Assembly: GCF_018882405.1 (NCBI RefSeq)
Contig: NZ_JACVOO010000009.1
Span: 24,379 to 88,378 of the forward strand
Length of the DNA stretch: 64,000 nt
Direction: 5' to 3'
Source: Polynucleobacter sp. 31A-FELB
GTDB lineage: Bacteria; Pseudomonadota; Gammaproteobacteria; Burkholderiales; Burkholderiaceae
The notes under the pieces are model-generated. The model did no database searches. It was not told the origin of the DNA and worked only from the letters and a program-made list of their open reading frames with translations. A program made the position numbers and the translations under genes. Within the stretch, counting starts at the first letter, position 1, and every line of letters starts with the position of its first letter. This document shows positions 55,486 to 63,647 of the stretch, one piece after another.

Positions 55486-57204
55486 TTAGCCGGGCATGTT
55501 TTTGCCCTGCTCCTTCAACTCTTCTTGATATTGCTTTTGCATTTCACGTAGGCGCGCATCAATACTGGAAGCCTGATAGAAATCCGCCCCACCAGAAGAT
55601 CTAGCAATCTTGAGCTGCTCAATGGCTGAAGGCCATGCACCTTCAAGCGCATACTTTTCTCCAAGGGCGTAATGGCGCATTGGCACATTCTTTGCTTGGT
55701 CATACGCATTAGAAAGCATAGCCCACCAAACCACCTCATTGGGCTGTAACCTTGTGCGCGCCTTTAGCCAAGTAATGGCGTCATTGGTGCGTCCGAGTTT
55801 GAGATAGGCATTCATCATTGCCGCTCCAGCAGCATAGGACTGCGGGTAGGCCTTTAAAGTTGCTTGGGCAATTTGCAGAGCCTCATCACCCTTACCCCTA
55901 GCTAATGCCAACTCTGACGCCGTAATATCTAAAGAGAGGCTTTGTCGCTGAATAGGTGATCCTGGTGCACTCGCACTATTGGCCAGATTGCGCGCTTGTT
56001 GTAGGTAACTGGAAGCCTGATCGAACTTACCTTGTTTTTGCGCAACCAATGCAAGCCCATAAAATCCTTCCATCTGCTTGCCGGGAGCCGACTGCTTACT
56101 CAAACCATCAAAGGTGTTTTTTAAGTCATACATCTGACTAGAGCTTCCAGACTGCTCCATGCGAGCACGTGCTTTTATGAAATAAAACTCCACGGATGTT
56201 GGCACATTCCTGTTGGCGATGTTACGAGCACGATCTTGCATGTCAGCAATACGATCAGTGGTTAATGGGTGAGTACGCACATAGGATGGAACGCCACTAT
56301 CCATAATCCCCGTAGCCTTTTGTAGGCGCTGGAAAAAACCTGGTGCGCCATTAACGTCATAACCACTCGCCGCCAGAATCTGAAAGCCAATCCGATCCGC
56401 CTCGCGCTCAGCATCTCTTGAGTACGAGAGTTGGTTATTTACAGCCAAAGCCTGTCCACCCTGCATAAGCCCAGAGGCGGCGCCTGGATTACGGGACGCT
56501 GCTAATGCGCCCAGCACCATACCAGCTAAAGCGATCATCATATTGGTGGTTTGCTTGTCCATTTGACGCGCAAGGTGACGCTGTAAGACGTGACCAGTCT
56601 CGTGACCCATCACCGAAGCCACTTCTGAATCCGTTTCAGCACTAACCAATAGCCCCGTATGAAATCCAATAAACCCGCCTGGCAATGCAAACGCATTAAT
56701 GCTGCTGTCTTTAACGGCGAATACCTCAAAGTTATAGGCTCCGCTGCCCTGCTCATTGGCACCGCCCAATTGCAAACGTTTTGCTGCTTGCAATAGGCGT
56801 CGCTCCATTTGATTTAAAAAATCATAAATTGGTAAATCATTCGAATAATCTGCATCCGGACGAATCTGACGCATGATCATTTCGCCGTATTTTTTCTCAT
56901 CCATGCGGCTTAAGCTATCGCCACCAGGATCACCCATATCAGGAAGAACAAAGGCTCCTTGAGTTTGAGGTGTATTACGCGAGGGAAGATTCGAAGATCG
57001 GGCATCAGGTGACTGAACTGCCCTACCCAAGTTTTGCAATGCAGCTGACTCACCTTGCACAGACACATCACCCGTTACCGATAAGGGTGTTGGTCCAGCA
57101 GCATATACGAAGCCAGCACTTGGACAAGCCAAGGCCAGAATCAGCTGGCCAGCCAAAATTCGCTTAAATAACGATGATTTTTGTGGTGTCTTTATGACTT
57201 GCAT
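55486..57204 (-). CDS. M48-family periplasmic metalloprotease with TPR domain (BepA-like)
   Basis: Exported zinc protease thought to act on outer-membrane protein assembly, as BepA does. The 572-aa protein has an N-terminal signal peptide (cleavage near VYA/AGP), the zinc motif HETGH at about residues 201-205 within [17 protein letters not shown], the third ligand in [12 protein letters not shown], and a C-terminal helical TPR-like half ([31 protein letters not shown]). Family and length fit BepA/YfgC. It is divergent from moaC, with a 23-bp gap. Confidence 0.88.
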   Translation of the reverse strand: MQVIKTPQKSSLFKRILAGQLILALACPSAGFVYAAGPTPLSVTGDVSVQGESAALQNLGRAVQSPDARSSNLPSRNTPQTQGAFVLPDMGDPGGDSLSRMDEKKYGEMIMRQIRPDADYSNDLPIYDFLNQMERRLLQAAKRLQLGGANEQGSGAYNFEVFAVKDSSINAFALPGGFIGFHTGLLVSAETDSEVASVMGHETGHVLQRHLARQMDKQTTNMMIALAGMVLGALAASRNPGAASGLMQGGQALAVNNQLSYSRDAEREADRIGFQILAASGYDVNGAPGFFQRLQKATGIMDSGVPSYVRTHPLTTDRIADMQDRARNIANRNVPTSVEFYFIKARARMEQSGSSSQMYDLKNTFDGLSKQSAPGKQMEGFYGLALVAQKQGKFDQASSYLQQARNLANSASAPGSPIQRQSLSLDITASELALARGKGDEALQIAQATLKAYPQSYAAGAAMMNAYLKLGRTNDAITWLKARTRLQPNEVVWWAMLSNAYDQAKNVPMRHYALGEKYALEGAWPSAIEQLKIARSSGGADFYQASSIDARLREMQKQYQEELKEQGKNMPG

Positions 57205-57227
57205 CCCTATATGGTAAAACTTATCCC

Positions 57228-57707
57228 ATGAACAAACTAACTCATTTTGATGCCAGCGGGCAAGCCCATATGGTCAACGTTGGAGATAAGCCCAATACCC
57301 ATCGGATTGCCATTGCTACAGGCAAGATCACCATGCTGCCAGAAACCTTCAGCATGATCGAGGCAGGTACCCATAAAAAAGGGGATGTCTTAGGTATCGC
57401 CCGCATTGCAGGCATTCAGGCATCCAAGAAGACATCAGACTTAATCCCCCTCTGTCACCCGCTAGCTCTCACGCACGTCAGCCTGGAATTTACCCTCAAT
57501 AAGGATGCCAGCAGCATCACTTGCCAAGTCAGAGCTGAGACCACTGGCCCCACTGGCGTAGAAATGGAAGCCCTCACCGCTGTCCAAGTTGCTTTACTCA
57601 CCATCTACGACATGGCAAAAGCTGTTGATAGAGGCATGGTGATGGGCGATGTACATCTACTTGAGAAGAGTGGTGGCAAGTCTGGCGAATGGAAAGCGGG
57701 GAAGTAA
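57228..57707 (+). CDS. moaC: Cyclic pyranopterin monophosphate synthase
   Basis: Molybdenum cofactor synthesis: converts the MoaA product to cPMP. The 159-aa product has [37 protein letters not shown] and [25 protein letters not shown], all diagnostic. It is the last backbone gene before the accessory region: the integrase follows 74 bp downstream. The gene is intact, so the integration site must be at or beyond its 3' end. Confidence 0.96.
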   Translation: MNKLTHFDASGQAHMVNVGDKPNTHRIAIATGKITMLPETFSMIEAGTHKKGDVLGIARIAGIQASKKTSDLIPLCHPLALTHVSLEFTLNKDASSITCQVRAETTGPTGVEMEALTAVQVALLTIYDMAKAVDRGMVMGDVHLLEKSGGKSGEWKAGK

Positions 57708-57747
57708 ACGCTAACCTAAGCAGCATCCAGAACATGTAACTTTTAGT

Positions 57748-57769
57748 CTTGTCCAAATCTTGTCCAAAT
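57748..57769. repeat. Tandem 11-bp direct repeat before the integrase
   Basis: Two perfect abutting copies of CTTGTCCAAAT (57748-57758 and 57759-57769), 12 bp before the integrase ATG. Short direct repeats next to a phage-type integrase are often arm-type binding sites for the recombinase near the attachment core. No second copy of the repeat was found elsewhere in the accessory region. Confidence 0.6.
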
Positions 57770-57781
57770 GAAGGATAAGAA

Positions 57782-58765
57782 ATGGCATCAATCCGATTTA
57801 GAAGTAACAAGTGGCAAGCTCGTGTTTCTCGCAAAGGGGAACAATCTCTAGTCAAAACATTCCAATCAAAAGAAGGTGCCGAACGCTGGGCAAGAAGCGT
57901 TGAAGTGGAATGGGACAGAGGAACCTATACCAATATTCACCAAGCCCAAAAGACTACCTTTGGTGAACTTATAGAACGTTACTTAAGAGAAGTAACACCA
58001 CTGATGCGTGGAGCTGGTGCAGACACCATTCGCCTGAAAGCCATAATGAGAAGACCGATTGCCAAGGTGAATATGGCAACGCTAACTTCTGGCAAGATTG
58101 CCAAGTATCGTGATGAGCGTTTACAAGAGATCAAGCCCAGTACTGTGGTACGTGAACTGGCCTACTTTTCTTCCATAATTAACCATGCTCGTAGAGAATG
58201 GGGTTTAAACACTCCAAATCCCGTTTTGGGTGTCAGAAAGCCTACTCAACCGCAGGGAAGAAATCGGGTACTGACTTACGATGAGGAAAAGATTCTGCTT
58301 GAGGCATGCACCCCGAAAGCCAACCGTAATATCTACACAAGACCATTTGTAATCCTTGCCATTGAGACTGCTATGCGTAGAGGGGAGATTTTGAGCCTTC
58401 GCTGGGATGACATCAATTACCAAACTAGAACCGCCTATTTAGCTCTTACCAAGAATGGTGAATCTCGAAGAGTTCCCCTATCTACGAGAGCCATAGAGAC
58501 TCTCCAGTCGCTACCTAGAAGTATTGATGGCAGAATTCTGCCCATTAACTTTGCAGCACTAGAAACCAACTTTAAACGAGCTAGGGAGCGTGCTGGATTA
58601 ATTGATTTACGAATCCACGATCTCAGACATACCGCAGCCACTCGACTATCAGAGAAGCTACCGAATCTACTTGAGCTATCAGCTGTTACTGGTCACAAGA
58701 GTCTAGCGATGCTCAAGCGTTACTACCACCCAAATGCGGAGCAGCTAGCCAAAAAAATAGGTTAA
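57782..58765 (+). CDS. Phage-type tyrosine recombinase/integrase
   Basis: 327-aa site-specific integrase. The N-terminal arm-binding part (residues 1-55, WQARVSRKGEQSLVKTFQSK) precedes a core-binding SAM-like domain (58-150) and the catalytic domain (160-327) with Arg199 in TAMRRGEIL, Lys224 in ALTKNGESRR, His279/Arg282 in RIHDLRHTAATRL, His305 in TGHKS and Tyr314 in LKRYYHP. All catalytic residues are present, so it is probably active. An AAGGA SD precedes the ATG. Its position directly after moaC, next to a relaxase-like gene, marks an integrative element. Confidence 0.93.
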   Translation: MASIRFRSNKWQARVSRKGEQSLVKTFQSKEGAERWARSVEVEWDRGTYTNIHQAQKTTFGELIERYLREVTPLMRGAGADTIRLKAIMRRPIAKVNMATLTSGKIAKYRDERLQEIKPSTVVRELAYFSSIINHARREWGLNTPNPVLGVRKPTQPQGRNRVLTYDEEKILLEACTPKANRNIYTRPFVILAIETAMRRGEILSLRWDDINYQTRTAYLALTKNGESRRVPLSTRAIETLQSLPRSIDGRILPINFAALETNFKRARERAGLIDLRIHDLRHTAATRLSEKLPNLLELSAVTGHKSLAMLKRYYHPNAEQLAKKIG

Positions 58766-58817
58766 GTTTTCTCTCCAAAATACTTGACAGTCAATCAATA
58801 AATTTTTAGCTGGACTA

Positions 58818-58846
58818 TTGATAACAGCACTACACTTGTATAGAAT
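58818..58846 (+). promoter_or_regulatory. Candidate sigma-70 promoter of the leader RNA/relaxase unit
   Basis: TTGATA (58818-58823) and TAGAAT (58841-58846) with 17-bp spacing and a TG in the extended -10 region. Transcription would start near 58853 and first make the structured leader. A separate TTGACA at 58784-58789 has no matching -10. Confidence 0.55.
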
Positions 58847-58852
58847 TAATAT

Positions 58853-59043
58853 CAAGATTACAGTCACAGCCATAACCAAGCTGGCATCAAAGGATTCAAG
58901 CCCCTGAGATGTTTTACGTAACAGAGGACAATGTTATAAATTAAGGGTTCCCCTTAGAGGGAATAAAGCGGGAGCAGAACAAAACCAAGTTGCTCCGAGG
59001 TATCTGAGGCTTGCATCAGCAGAAATGCTGTGCAGGCTTTTTT
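58853..59043 (+). ncRNA. Structured leader ending in an intrinsic terminator (candidate sRNA or attenuator)
   Basis: No ORF fits this ~190-nt stretch between the integrase and the next gene. Two short hairpins compete for the same bases: TAAGGG/CCCTTA (58942-58956) and TTCCC/GGGAA (58948-58963). A third hairpin pairs GGAGCA (58971-58976) with TGCTCC (58991-58996), extended by AAC/GTT. The region ends in a terminator stem-loop with six T (59009-59043), 44 nt before the next ATG. With the promoter at 58818 this could be a discrete RNA or a leader that attenuates the two downstream genes. No known RNA family was recognised. Confidence 0.55.
59009..59043 (+). terminator. Intrinsic terminator within the leader
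   Basis: GCTTGCA pairs with TGCAGGC, then after a bulged T, CAGC pairs with GCTG around an AGAAAT loop; six T follow. It lies upstream of the coiled-coil/relaxase genes, so read-through is needed to express them from the 58818 promoter. Confidence 0.7.
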
Positions 59044-59087
59044 ACGGATCCATACCCTGCATAGCGTTTCTTTTTTGGAGAAACAAA

Positions 59088-59435
59088 ATGCAAAATCGCA
59101 ATATTCACCCTGCAGAAAACTATGACCCTAGAGATGACATGCTCAAGGGATTGGCTGACACCATCCAATCATTGGTTGAGGAGAACACCCTGCTAAAGGA
59201 CAAGATCTCAATAGGCCAATGGAACGCTTCGGAAATTGAAAAAATTGATATCGTCCAAACTCTTGAGGAGCTAAGAGAGGCCAACAGGATTCTAGAAATT
59301 GATAATCGAACTCTAAAAGATGATCGAAATTGGTACCAAAATCGAGCTGCAGAGACTATGGGTAGTCGCAATTATTGGGAAAAGCAAGCCAAGAGGCTCC
59401 AAAAGATCATCGATCAAGGAGGTCAGAATGTTTAA
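59088..59435 (+). CDS. Small coiled-coil protein, function unknown
   Basis: 115-aa hydrophilic, highly charged protein. From about residue 20 it is predicted by eye to be nearly all helix with heptad-like spacing (DTIQSLVEENTLLKDKI, IVQTLEELREANRILEIDNR), so a coiled coil is likely. The ATG at 59088 follows a TTGGAGAA ribosome-binding site; an ATG at 59025 in the same frame would start inside the terminator hairpin and is rejected. Its 3' end overlaps the start of the relaxase gene by 8 bp, so it may be an accessory factor of the relaxase. I recognise no family. Confidence 0.65.
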   Translation: MQNRNIHPAENYDPRDDMLKGLADTIQSLVEENTLLKDKISIGQWNASEIEKIDIVQTLEELREANRILEIDNRTLKDDRNWYQNRAAETMGSRNYWEKQAKRLQKIIDQGGQNV

Positions 59436-60147
59436 GTTAGACCTTCGTGGACATCTTTTATATCTGAATGGCAATAGCCAAACGCTTGTACTTGCCGAAG
59501 CTCACAACAATAGAAAAATCCCTATTGAGTTATATGCAAGAGATAAGATCGATCCCTCTAAGACATATTTAAATAAACAGATAGTTCCACTTAACAAATC
59601 ACTTGAAGTTACAGTGCAAGATTTAATTGTTGGTGCTGGCATCAATACTTCAAAGGGGACTTTTAAACGAAAGGACAAGGGGTATGCAATTGAGTGGATT
59701 TTCTCTGTCACCCCAGGCTTTATATGCGACTTCAATCATCTTTATATGCGGTGCCTAGATTGGCTGATGGATAAATTCCCTTATTGTCCAGTTGCCCATG
59801 CAGTCATTCACTATGATGAAGATGTCCCTCATATTCATATCATCATGGTTCCAATAGAAGGCAATCATCTGCCCGCCAGTAAGATTCTTGGATTTAAGGG
59901 ATGCAGTCGAGAAAGGTCTTACGACTTATATGAAAAGGTTGGAGCAGAATTTGGCCTTGCTTACAGCATGTATCTTAAAGGTGCAGCAAAGAAATCAGCA
60001 GCTGAAAAGGCCATTAAAGAACTCGAGAAACTTCACTATCGTGAGAAACTGGGTAAGTTATGGCAACCCTTCAAGACAGCAGTCAAATCACGTCCTGAGC
60101 CGTTTTTAGATGCTTTGGGTATTTTGTTAAATGCCCATGTTTACTGA
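59428..60147 (+). CDS. MobV/Mob_Pre-type relaxase domain protein
   Basis: 239-aa protein with the plasmid mobilisation/recombination (Mob_Pre) pattern: AEAHNNRK (residues 24-30) matches motif I HNxR, IDPSKTYLNKQIV matches the following IDxxRSxLNY block, and VIHYDEDVPHIHIIMVPIEG (126-145) is the metal-binding HxDExxPHxH motif with His128, Glu131, His135 and His137. LPASKILGF follows as in the family. These enzymes nick DNA at oriT. It is short for MobV, mainly the relaxase domain. The ATG at 59428 has an AGGAGG SD located inside the upstream coiled-coil gene. Confidence 0.8.
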   Translation: MFKLDLRGHLLYLNGNSQTLVLAEAHNNRKIPIELYARDKIDPSKTYLNKQIVPLNKSLEVTVQDLIVGAGINTSKGTFKRKDKGYAIEWIFSVTPGFICDFNHLYMRCLDWLMDKFPYCPVAHAVIHYDEDVPHIHIIMVPIEGNHLPASKILGFKGCSRERSYDLYEKVGAEFGLAYSMYLKGAAKKSAAEKAIKELEKLHYREKLGKLWQPFKTAVKSRPEPFLDALGILLNAHVY

Positions 60148-60203
60148 AAACAGAGTGGCAGTGACAACAACATCCTGTGTTGCTGTTGCGAAGTGAGATG
60201 TAA

Positions 60204-60238
60204 ACCTACCGATATTGTTCAACGGCAAGTCGGTAGGT
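60204..60238. repeat. 9-bp inverted repeat after the relaxase gene
   Basis: ACCTACCGA (60204-60212) and TCGGTAGGT (60230-60238) form a perfect dyad with a 17-nt spacer. There is no T run, so it is a poor terminator. The 189-bp gap holding it has no ORF. It also contains an imperfect CAACA/TGTTG dyad near 60166-60187. It could be part of an origin of transfer or an att region, but nothing proves either. Confidence 0.4.
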
Positions 60239-60336
60239 CTAAGGACATTAAAAAGAGGTAGTGGTATTTGAACTCTCTCCATGGACTAGCGCAATATCTA
60301 CTGAGGAGTCATCCTTTGAGCGGGTACATCCTATTA

Positions 60337-60570
60337 CTATGACTCAATCATTCCAAGCTGTATAACCAACATCCTAAGAAACCTAAGCTCTGCTGTTGTC
60401 GCTTTGCTCCTTAGTCTTGCCTCTTTAGTACATTTACCGTGCCTCCAATTAGGGTGTCTAGCTCCCATTAAAGACATTCCCCCGTGAAATTTGCATTTTT
60501 GCCCTGCTCCGCCTATTAATGGAGCGTTCTTACATGGGGTCCCATTACGAGTCATAGCACCACAGCTCAT
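60337..60570 (-). CDS. HGG-motif cysteine/histidine-rich small protein
   Basis: 77-aa protein of a type often found in phages and integrative elements: TRNGTPCKNAPLIGGAGQKC then KFHGGMSLMGARHPNWRHGK. Cys13, Cys26 and His29 (C-x12-C-x2-H) suggest a zinc site. The ATG at 60570 overlaps the stop of the upstream 53-aa ORF in ATGA, so I prefer it to the ATG at 60582. Function unknown; it may be a DNA-associated regulator. Confidence 0.65.
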   Translation of the reverse strand: MSCGAMTRNGTPCKNAPLIGGAGQKCKFHGGMSLMGARHPNWRHGKCTKEARLRSKATTAELRFLRMLVIQLGMIES

Positions 60571-60728
60571 AACACACCCCAAAGAGCATTCTTTGACTTC
60601 TTAGGTAGATTAGTTGTAGCCAGCTCTTGAATTCGCTGCCTAATTTGTTCTCTAGTGAGGTATTTAGGATATCTGGGTAGAGCTTTAATCCGCTCTTGGA
60701 TTTGCTCTCTGGAGAGATATGTTTTCAT
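60567..60728 (-). CDS. 53-aa microprotein with a duplicated YLxREQIxxRIxxL motif
   Basis: A short ORF from the ATG at 60728 to the TGA at 60567. The product contains two adjacent copies of one unit, YLSREQIQERIKALPRYPK and YLTREQIRQRIQELATT, each a probable amphipathic helix. It is followed through a 4-bp ATGA overlap by the HGG protein gene, so the two are translationally coupled. Preserved repeat periodicity and the overlap argue for a real gene despite its size. No family recognised. Confidence 0.55.
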   Translation of the reverse strand: MKTYLSREQIQERIKALPRYPKYLTREQIRQRIQELATTNLPKKSKNALWGVL

Positions 60729-60830
60729 AATGCTTCCGTAGGTTCCGTAGCATTCATCCTATCGCATAAGGAATCCTTGAGCAACCACCCTGTAGACTTG
60801 AGGCTTAGCTATTTCATAGGTATGAATTGC

Positions 60831-61094
60831 ATGCCTAATTCACCTGATGAGAACTGGACTGATTGGATCAGCGCTCTGATTAAGAATTTACCGCCAGAAA
60901 GTCCAGAACAAGTTGAAGACTCTAGCCCTGTTGGGCAGGCGAAAAAACTTCTCGCTGCTATCGATCAAGGAGGTATCCCAACCGACCCCATACGAATCAA
61001 TAATATCGGCAGAGCTTTAGGTTTAGATGTGCTTCTAAGCGCCTCAATGGTCGATACGATTGAGCGAATTAGGGCAGAAGTTAATAGGCCTTAA
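60831..61094 (+). CDS. Small acidic hypothetical protein
   Basis: 87-aa soluble protein beginning PNSPDENWTDWISALIKNLP, with a C-terminal part QGGIPTDPIRINNIGRALGL and MVDTIERIRAEVNR. The C-terminus resembles a short helical motif that I associate with Burkholderiales hypothetical proteins, but no family can be named. The ATG at 60831 is 10 bp from an AGG; the ATG at 60822 is too close to it. It is divergent from the microprotein gene and overlaps the end of the DUF4214 gene by 4 bp tail to tail. Confidence 0.55.
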   Translation: MPNSPDENWTDWISALIKNLPPESPEQVEDSSPVGQAKKLLAAIDQGGIPTDPIRINNIGRALGLDVLLSASMVDTIERIRAEVNRP

Positions 61095-61977
61095 CCCACC
61101 CACTGGGTATAAGCAATTCCATGTGCTATTGCAGGTGCTACCAAAGCAGCTCCCTCAGGCAGAGTAGCAAATTGCTCTAAAACATAAGCCTTGGAAACTC
61201 GACCAGCATCTAATTCAGCATTCCAGTACGCTACACCCCCAGCCTCTCCAGGTCGATGCAAAACATTTAAATAAAGGTTGTTTACATAAGATGCATTACT
61301 TGGGTTGGCGCCATACTGAGCGATAAATTCAGGGCTACTAATAAAGGCTTGGGCTACATCGGTCACAATATTTGCACCAGCATCAAGCTGCGCTATCCAG
61401 TAACCAAGGCCAGACGCATCGGGAGTTCTATTAAAAGCAGCCTGATACAACATATAGGCAGATCCAGCAATTTGTGTTGGGCCAATATCAATTGCAACCA
61501 TTGTGTTGGAAAATTGAAGACGCTCTATATTTACAAGAGTATCGTACCCATCCCTTCCCGAGGATGAATCACTTACTGTAGAAAAATTGATGCCCTGGAT
61601 GGTAATGGTGTAACTTGAGGATGCACCACTATATGCTGAAGTATTCAGCCCTACAGCACCATCAATGTAATCGTTACCACCATTTCCCCTCATAAGGTCA
61701 TTGCCTGCATAACCAATTAAATAGTCAGCATAAATTGATCCATTGATCGTATCGTTACCAACTAGCGCCAAAGATGTGATTCCGTATGCATTTCCTGAGT
61801 TTATTAAATTTGCAGCAGTAACAGCGCTAACATTCACATCTCTAGCTGTATAGTCAAGTCGATAATTCCTATATTCATCCAATCCAGTAAGCGTGCCACC
61901 AACTAATTGACCGCTACTGCCATAGGTAAAATTATTTCCATAGTAAGTTTGACCTCCTCCCACAAACCGGTCAGCTC
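61091..61977 (-). pseudogene. RTX/DUF4214 surface protein gene, 5' part lost to an IS3 insertion
   Basis: The visible C-terminal ~295 residues contain RTX-like calcium-binding repeats (LVGNDTINGSIYADYLIGYA, LMRGNGGNDYIDG) followed by two DUF4214-like repeats (AYMLYQAAFNRTPDASGLGY and LYLNVLHRPGEAGGVAYWNA). Such proteins are usually large, secreted by type I systems and linked to S-layers or adhesins. Upstream of about residue RADRFVGGG the frame runs into IS3-family transposase DNA in another frame, so the original start is missing. A chance ORF start at 62098 within the IS is not the real start. Confidence 0.75.
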
Positions 61978-62279
61978 TGAGCCAGAAAATCGGGCGGTGT
62001 GGTTGAACTACAAAATGACTTTGCAAACATCGCTGGTGGGAGATCCCCCAGCGATGAATGCGGTCTAAAACAATTGTAATCCTGTCTCCAGTTTTCAAGC
62101 TTTTCTTGTGCGTCTTCCAGCGACATAAACCAGTGGATGTTCAAACATTCGTCTCTTAAGCTGCCGTTGAATGATTCAATAAACGCATTGTCAGTAGGTT
62201 TACCTGGTCTTGAAAAATCTAAGACAACTTGCTTATCGTAAGCCCAGCGATCGAGCGCAATAGAGATAAATTCTGGACC
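61971..62279 (-). pseudogene. IS3-family transposase OrfB, C-terminal fragment
   Basis: Encodes the last ~100 residues of an IS3-type DDE transposase: [37 protein letters not shown] with the catalytic Glu, [10 protein letters not shown] and [15 protein letters not shown]. The upstream part is displaced to 63873-64000 by the IS110 insertion. An IS end starting TGAGCCAGAAAATCGG at 61978 (5'-TG as usual for IS3) is plausible, in which case the last two codons and the stop lie in host DNA. Confidence 0.88.
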
Positions 62280-62360
62280 ATAGTACATGCAGAATGGTAG
62301 TCAGCCGCAGCAATTTAAGCCATGCTTGTGATTGCGAGATCATAAACAAGGAGTATTGCT

Positions 62361-63647
62361 ATGGCTGACCACTTAAACAATAAACCCTATGGGGCATGGA
62401 TTGCAATTGATATTGCCAAGGACTTTAATGCCGTGTTAAGCGAGACTAAAGAGGGTAAACGACAGCATTTTCGGATGGCTAATTCTGCATCTGACCATGA
62501 CCGCCTCCTTTCTTATCTCAGAACTTTGCCTTCGCCTTGCATCATTGGCTTTGAAGCAACCGGCAATTACCACCGAGCATTAGGGCATCGCTTGGTAGCG
62601 GCGGGGTTTGAAGTCTGTTTTATTTCCTCGGTAGCGAGTGCCCGGTATCGGGAGGTGATGTTCAACTCCTGGGATAAAAATGACCCCAAGGATGCCGCAG
62701 TACTTTTGGAACTGCTTAAGCAAGGGATTACTCAACGTTATGTTGATCCATTAATTGCAGGACATCATGATCTCCAGGAGTTATCTAAAACCTACTATCA
62801 AGTGACCTTGAGTCGCACGCGCTTGCAACATTCCCTCCTCACTCATTACCTGCCTTTATATTTTCCGGAGATGGGTAAATGGTGGAACAGTACTCGCACA
62901 GACTGGTGGATTAATTATTTACTACGGTTTCCAATTCCTAGCGCAGTAACGAAGCACTCTCAAGAAGAGTTTTGCGAGATTGCCAGTCCTGTTGTTGGCC
63001 GTAAGGTTAATAAGGCGGCTAAGCTTATTGAGCTCTATAAGACTGCTCAGCATAGCATTGGACTTCCCGTTGAAGCAGAGTCTTTAGCTTGCAAAACATT
63101 TCAAATACAACTGCGACGCTATCAAGAGATCAATGCTTGTCGCAAGCAATTAGAAGAGACGGCTCATATGGTATTGGCCGATAACCCGGATTCCGCCATC
63201 TTGCAAAGTGTGCCGGGGATTGGTCCGATTAATGCCCTAACGATTCTGGCGGAAGGTGGCGATCTGCGTCGCTTTATCCATCATCGTCAGTTCTTAAAGT
63301 ATTGCGGGTTTGATCTAGCGAAGAACCAATCAGGCAACTACCGTGGTCAAGAGCAAATCTCCAAACGGGGTAATGCGCGCCTGCGCTTAGCGCTGTGGAT
63401 GTCAGTCAACCGTGCCATCCAGCAACCTGAGAACAGTTTCCAGCAAAAATATCTACGCTATATTAAAAGTGCGCCTCAAGATAAAGATTTACAGCGCAAG
63501 GCAAGGACTGCGGTGGCAGCGAAGATGGCGCGTGTAGTTTACGGATTAGTGAAGTCAAAACAGATGTATCAAGGTTACTATGAAAAAGCTTTACCCAGTG
63601 GATCGATCCCTCTCTGTAGGGCCGTAGAGGCCGCAAGGACCTCGTAG
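62361..63647 (+). CDS. IS110-family transposase (DEDD recombinase)
   Basis: 428-aa transposase. The N-terminal RuvC-like DEDD domain has Asp17 (AIDIAKD), Glu66 (GFEATGNYH) and Asp109/Asp112 (KNDPKDAAVL). The C-terminal Transposase_20 domain has LQSVPGIGPINALTILAEGG and the probable nucleophile Ser335 in GQEQISKRGNARLRLALWMS. All key residues are present, so it is likely active. AAGGAG at 62348-62353 precedes the ATG. Family members use an element-encoded guide RNA to choose targets. Confidence 0.95.
   Translation: MADHLNNKPYGAWIAIDIAKDFNAVLSETKEGKRQHFRMANSASDHDRLLSYLRTLPSPCIIGFEATGNYHRALGHRLVAAGFEVCFISSVASARYREVMFNSWDKNDPKDAAVLLELLKQGITQRYVDPLIAGHHDLQELSKTYYQVTLSRTRLQHSLLTHYLPLYFPEMGKWWNSTRTDWWINYLLRFPIPSAVTKHSQEEFCEIASPVVGRKVNKAAKLIELYKTAQHSIGLPVEAESLACKTFQIQLRRYQEINACRKQLEETAHMVLADNPDSAILQSVPGIGPINALTILAEGGDLRRFIHHRQFLKYCGFDLAKNQSGNYRGQEQISKRGNARLRLALWMSVNRAIQQPENSFQQKYLRYIKSAPQDKDLQRKARTAVAAKMARVVYGLVKSKQMYQGYYEKALPSGSIPLCRAVEAARTS

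Noticed and set aside
57708..57782. tRNA gene as the integration target
   Set aside because: No cloverleaf or tRNA 3' end could be found between moaC and the integrase.
58766..59087. Retron-like or group II intron RNA
   Set aside because: No reverse transcriptase or maturase is encoded nearby; the downstream proteins are a coiled-coil protein and a Mob_Pre-type relaxase.
61091..62098. Single 335-aa gene starting at 62098
   Set aside because: Its first ~40 residues are IS3 DNA read out of frame; homology to RTX/DUF4214 begins only after the IS boundary.
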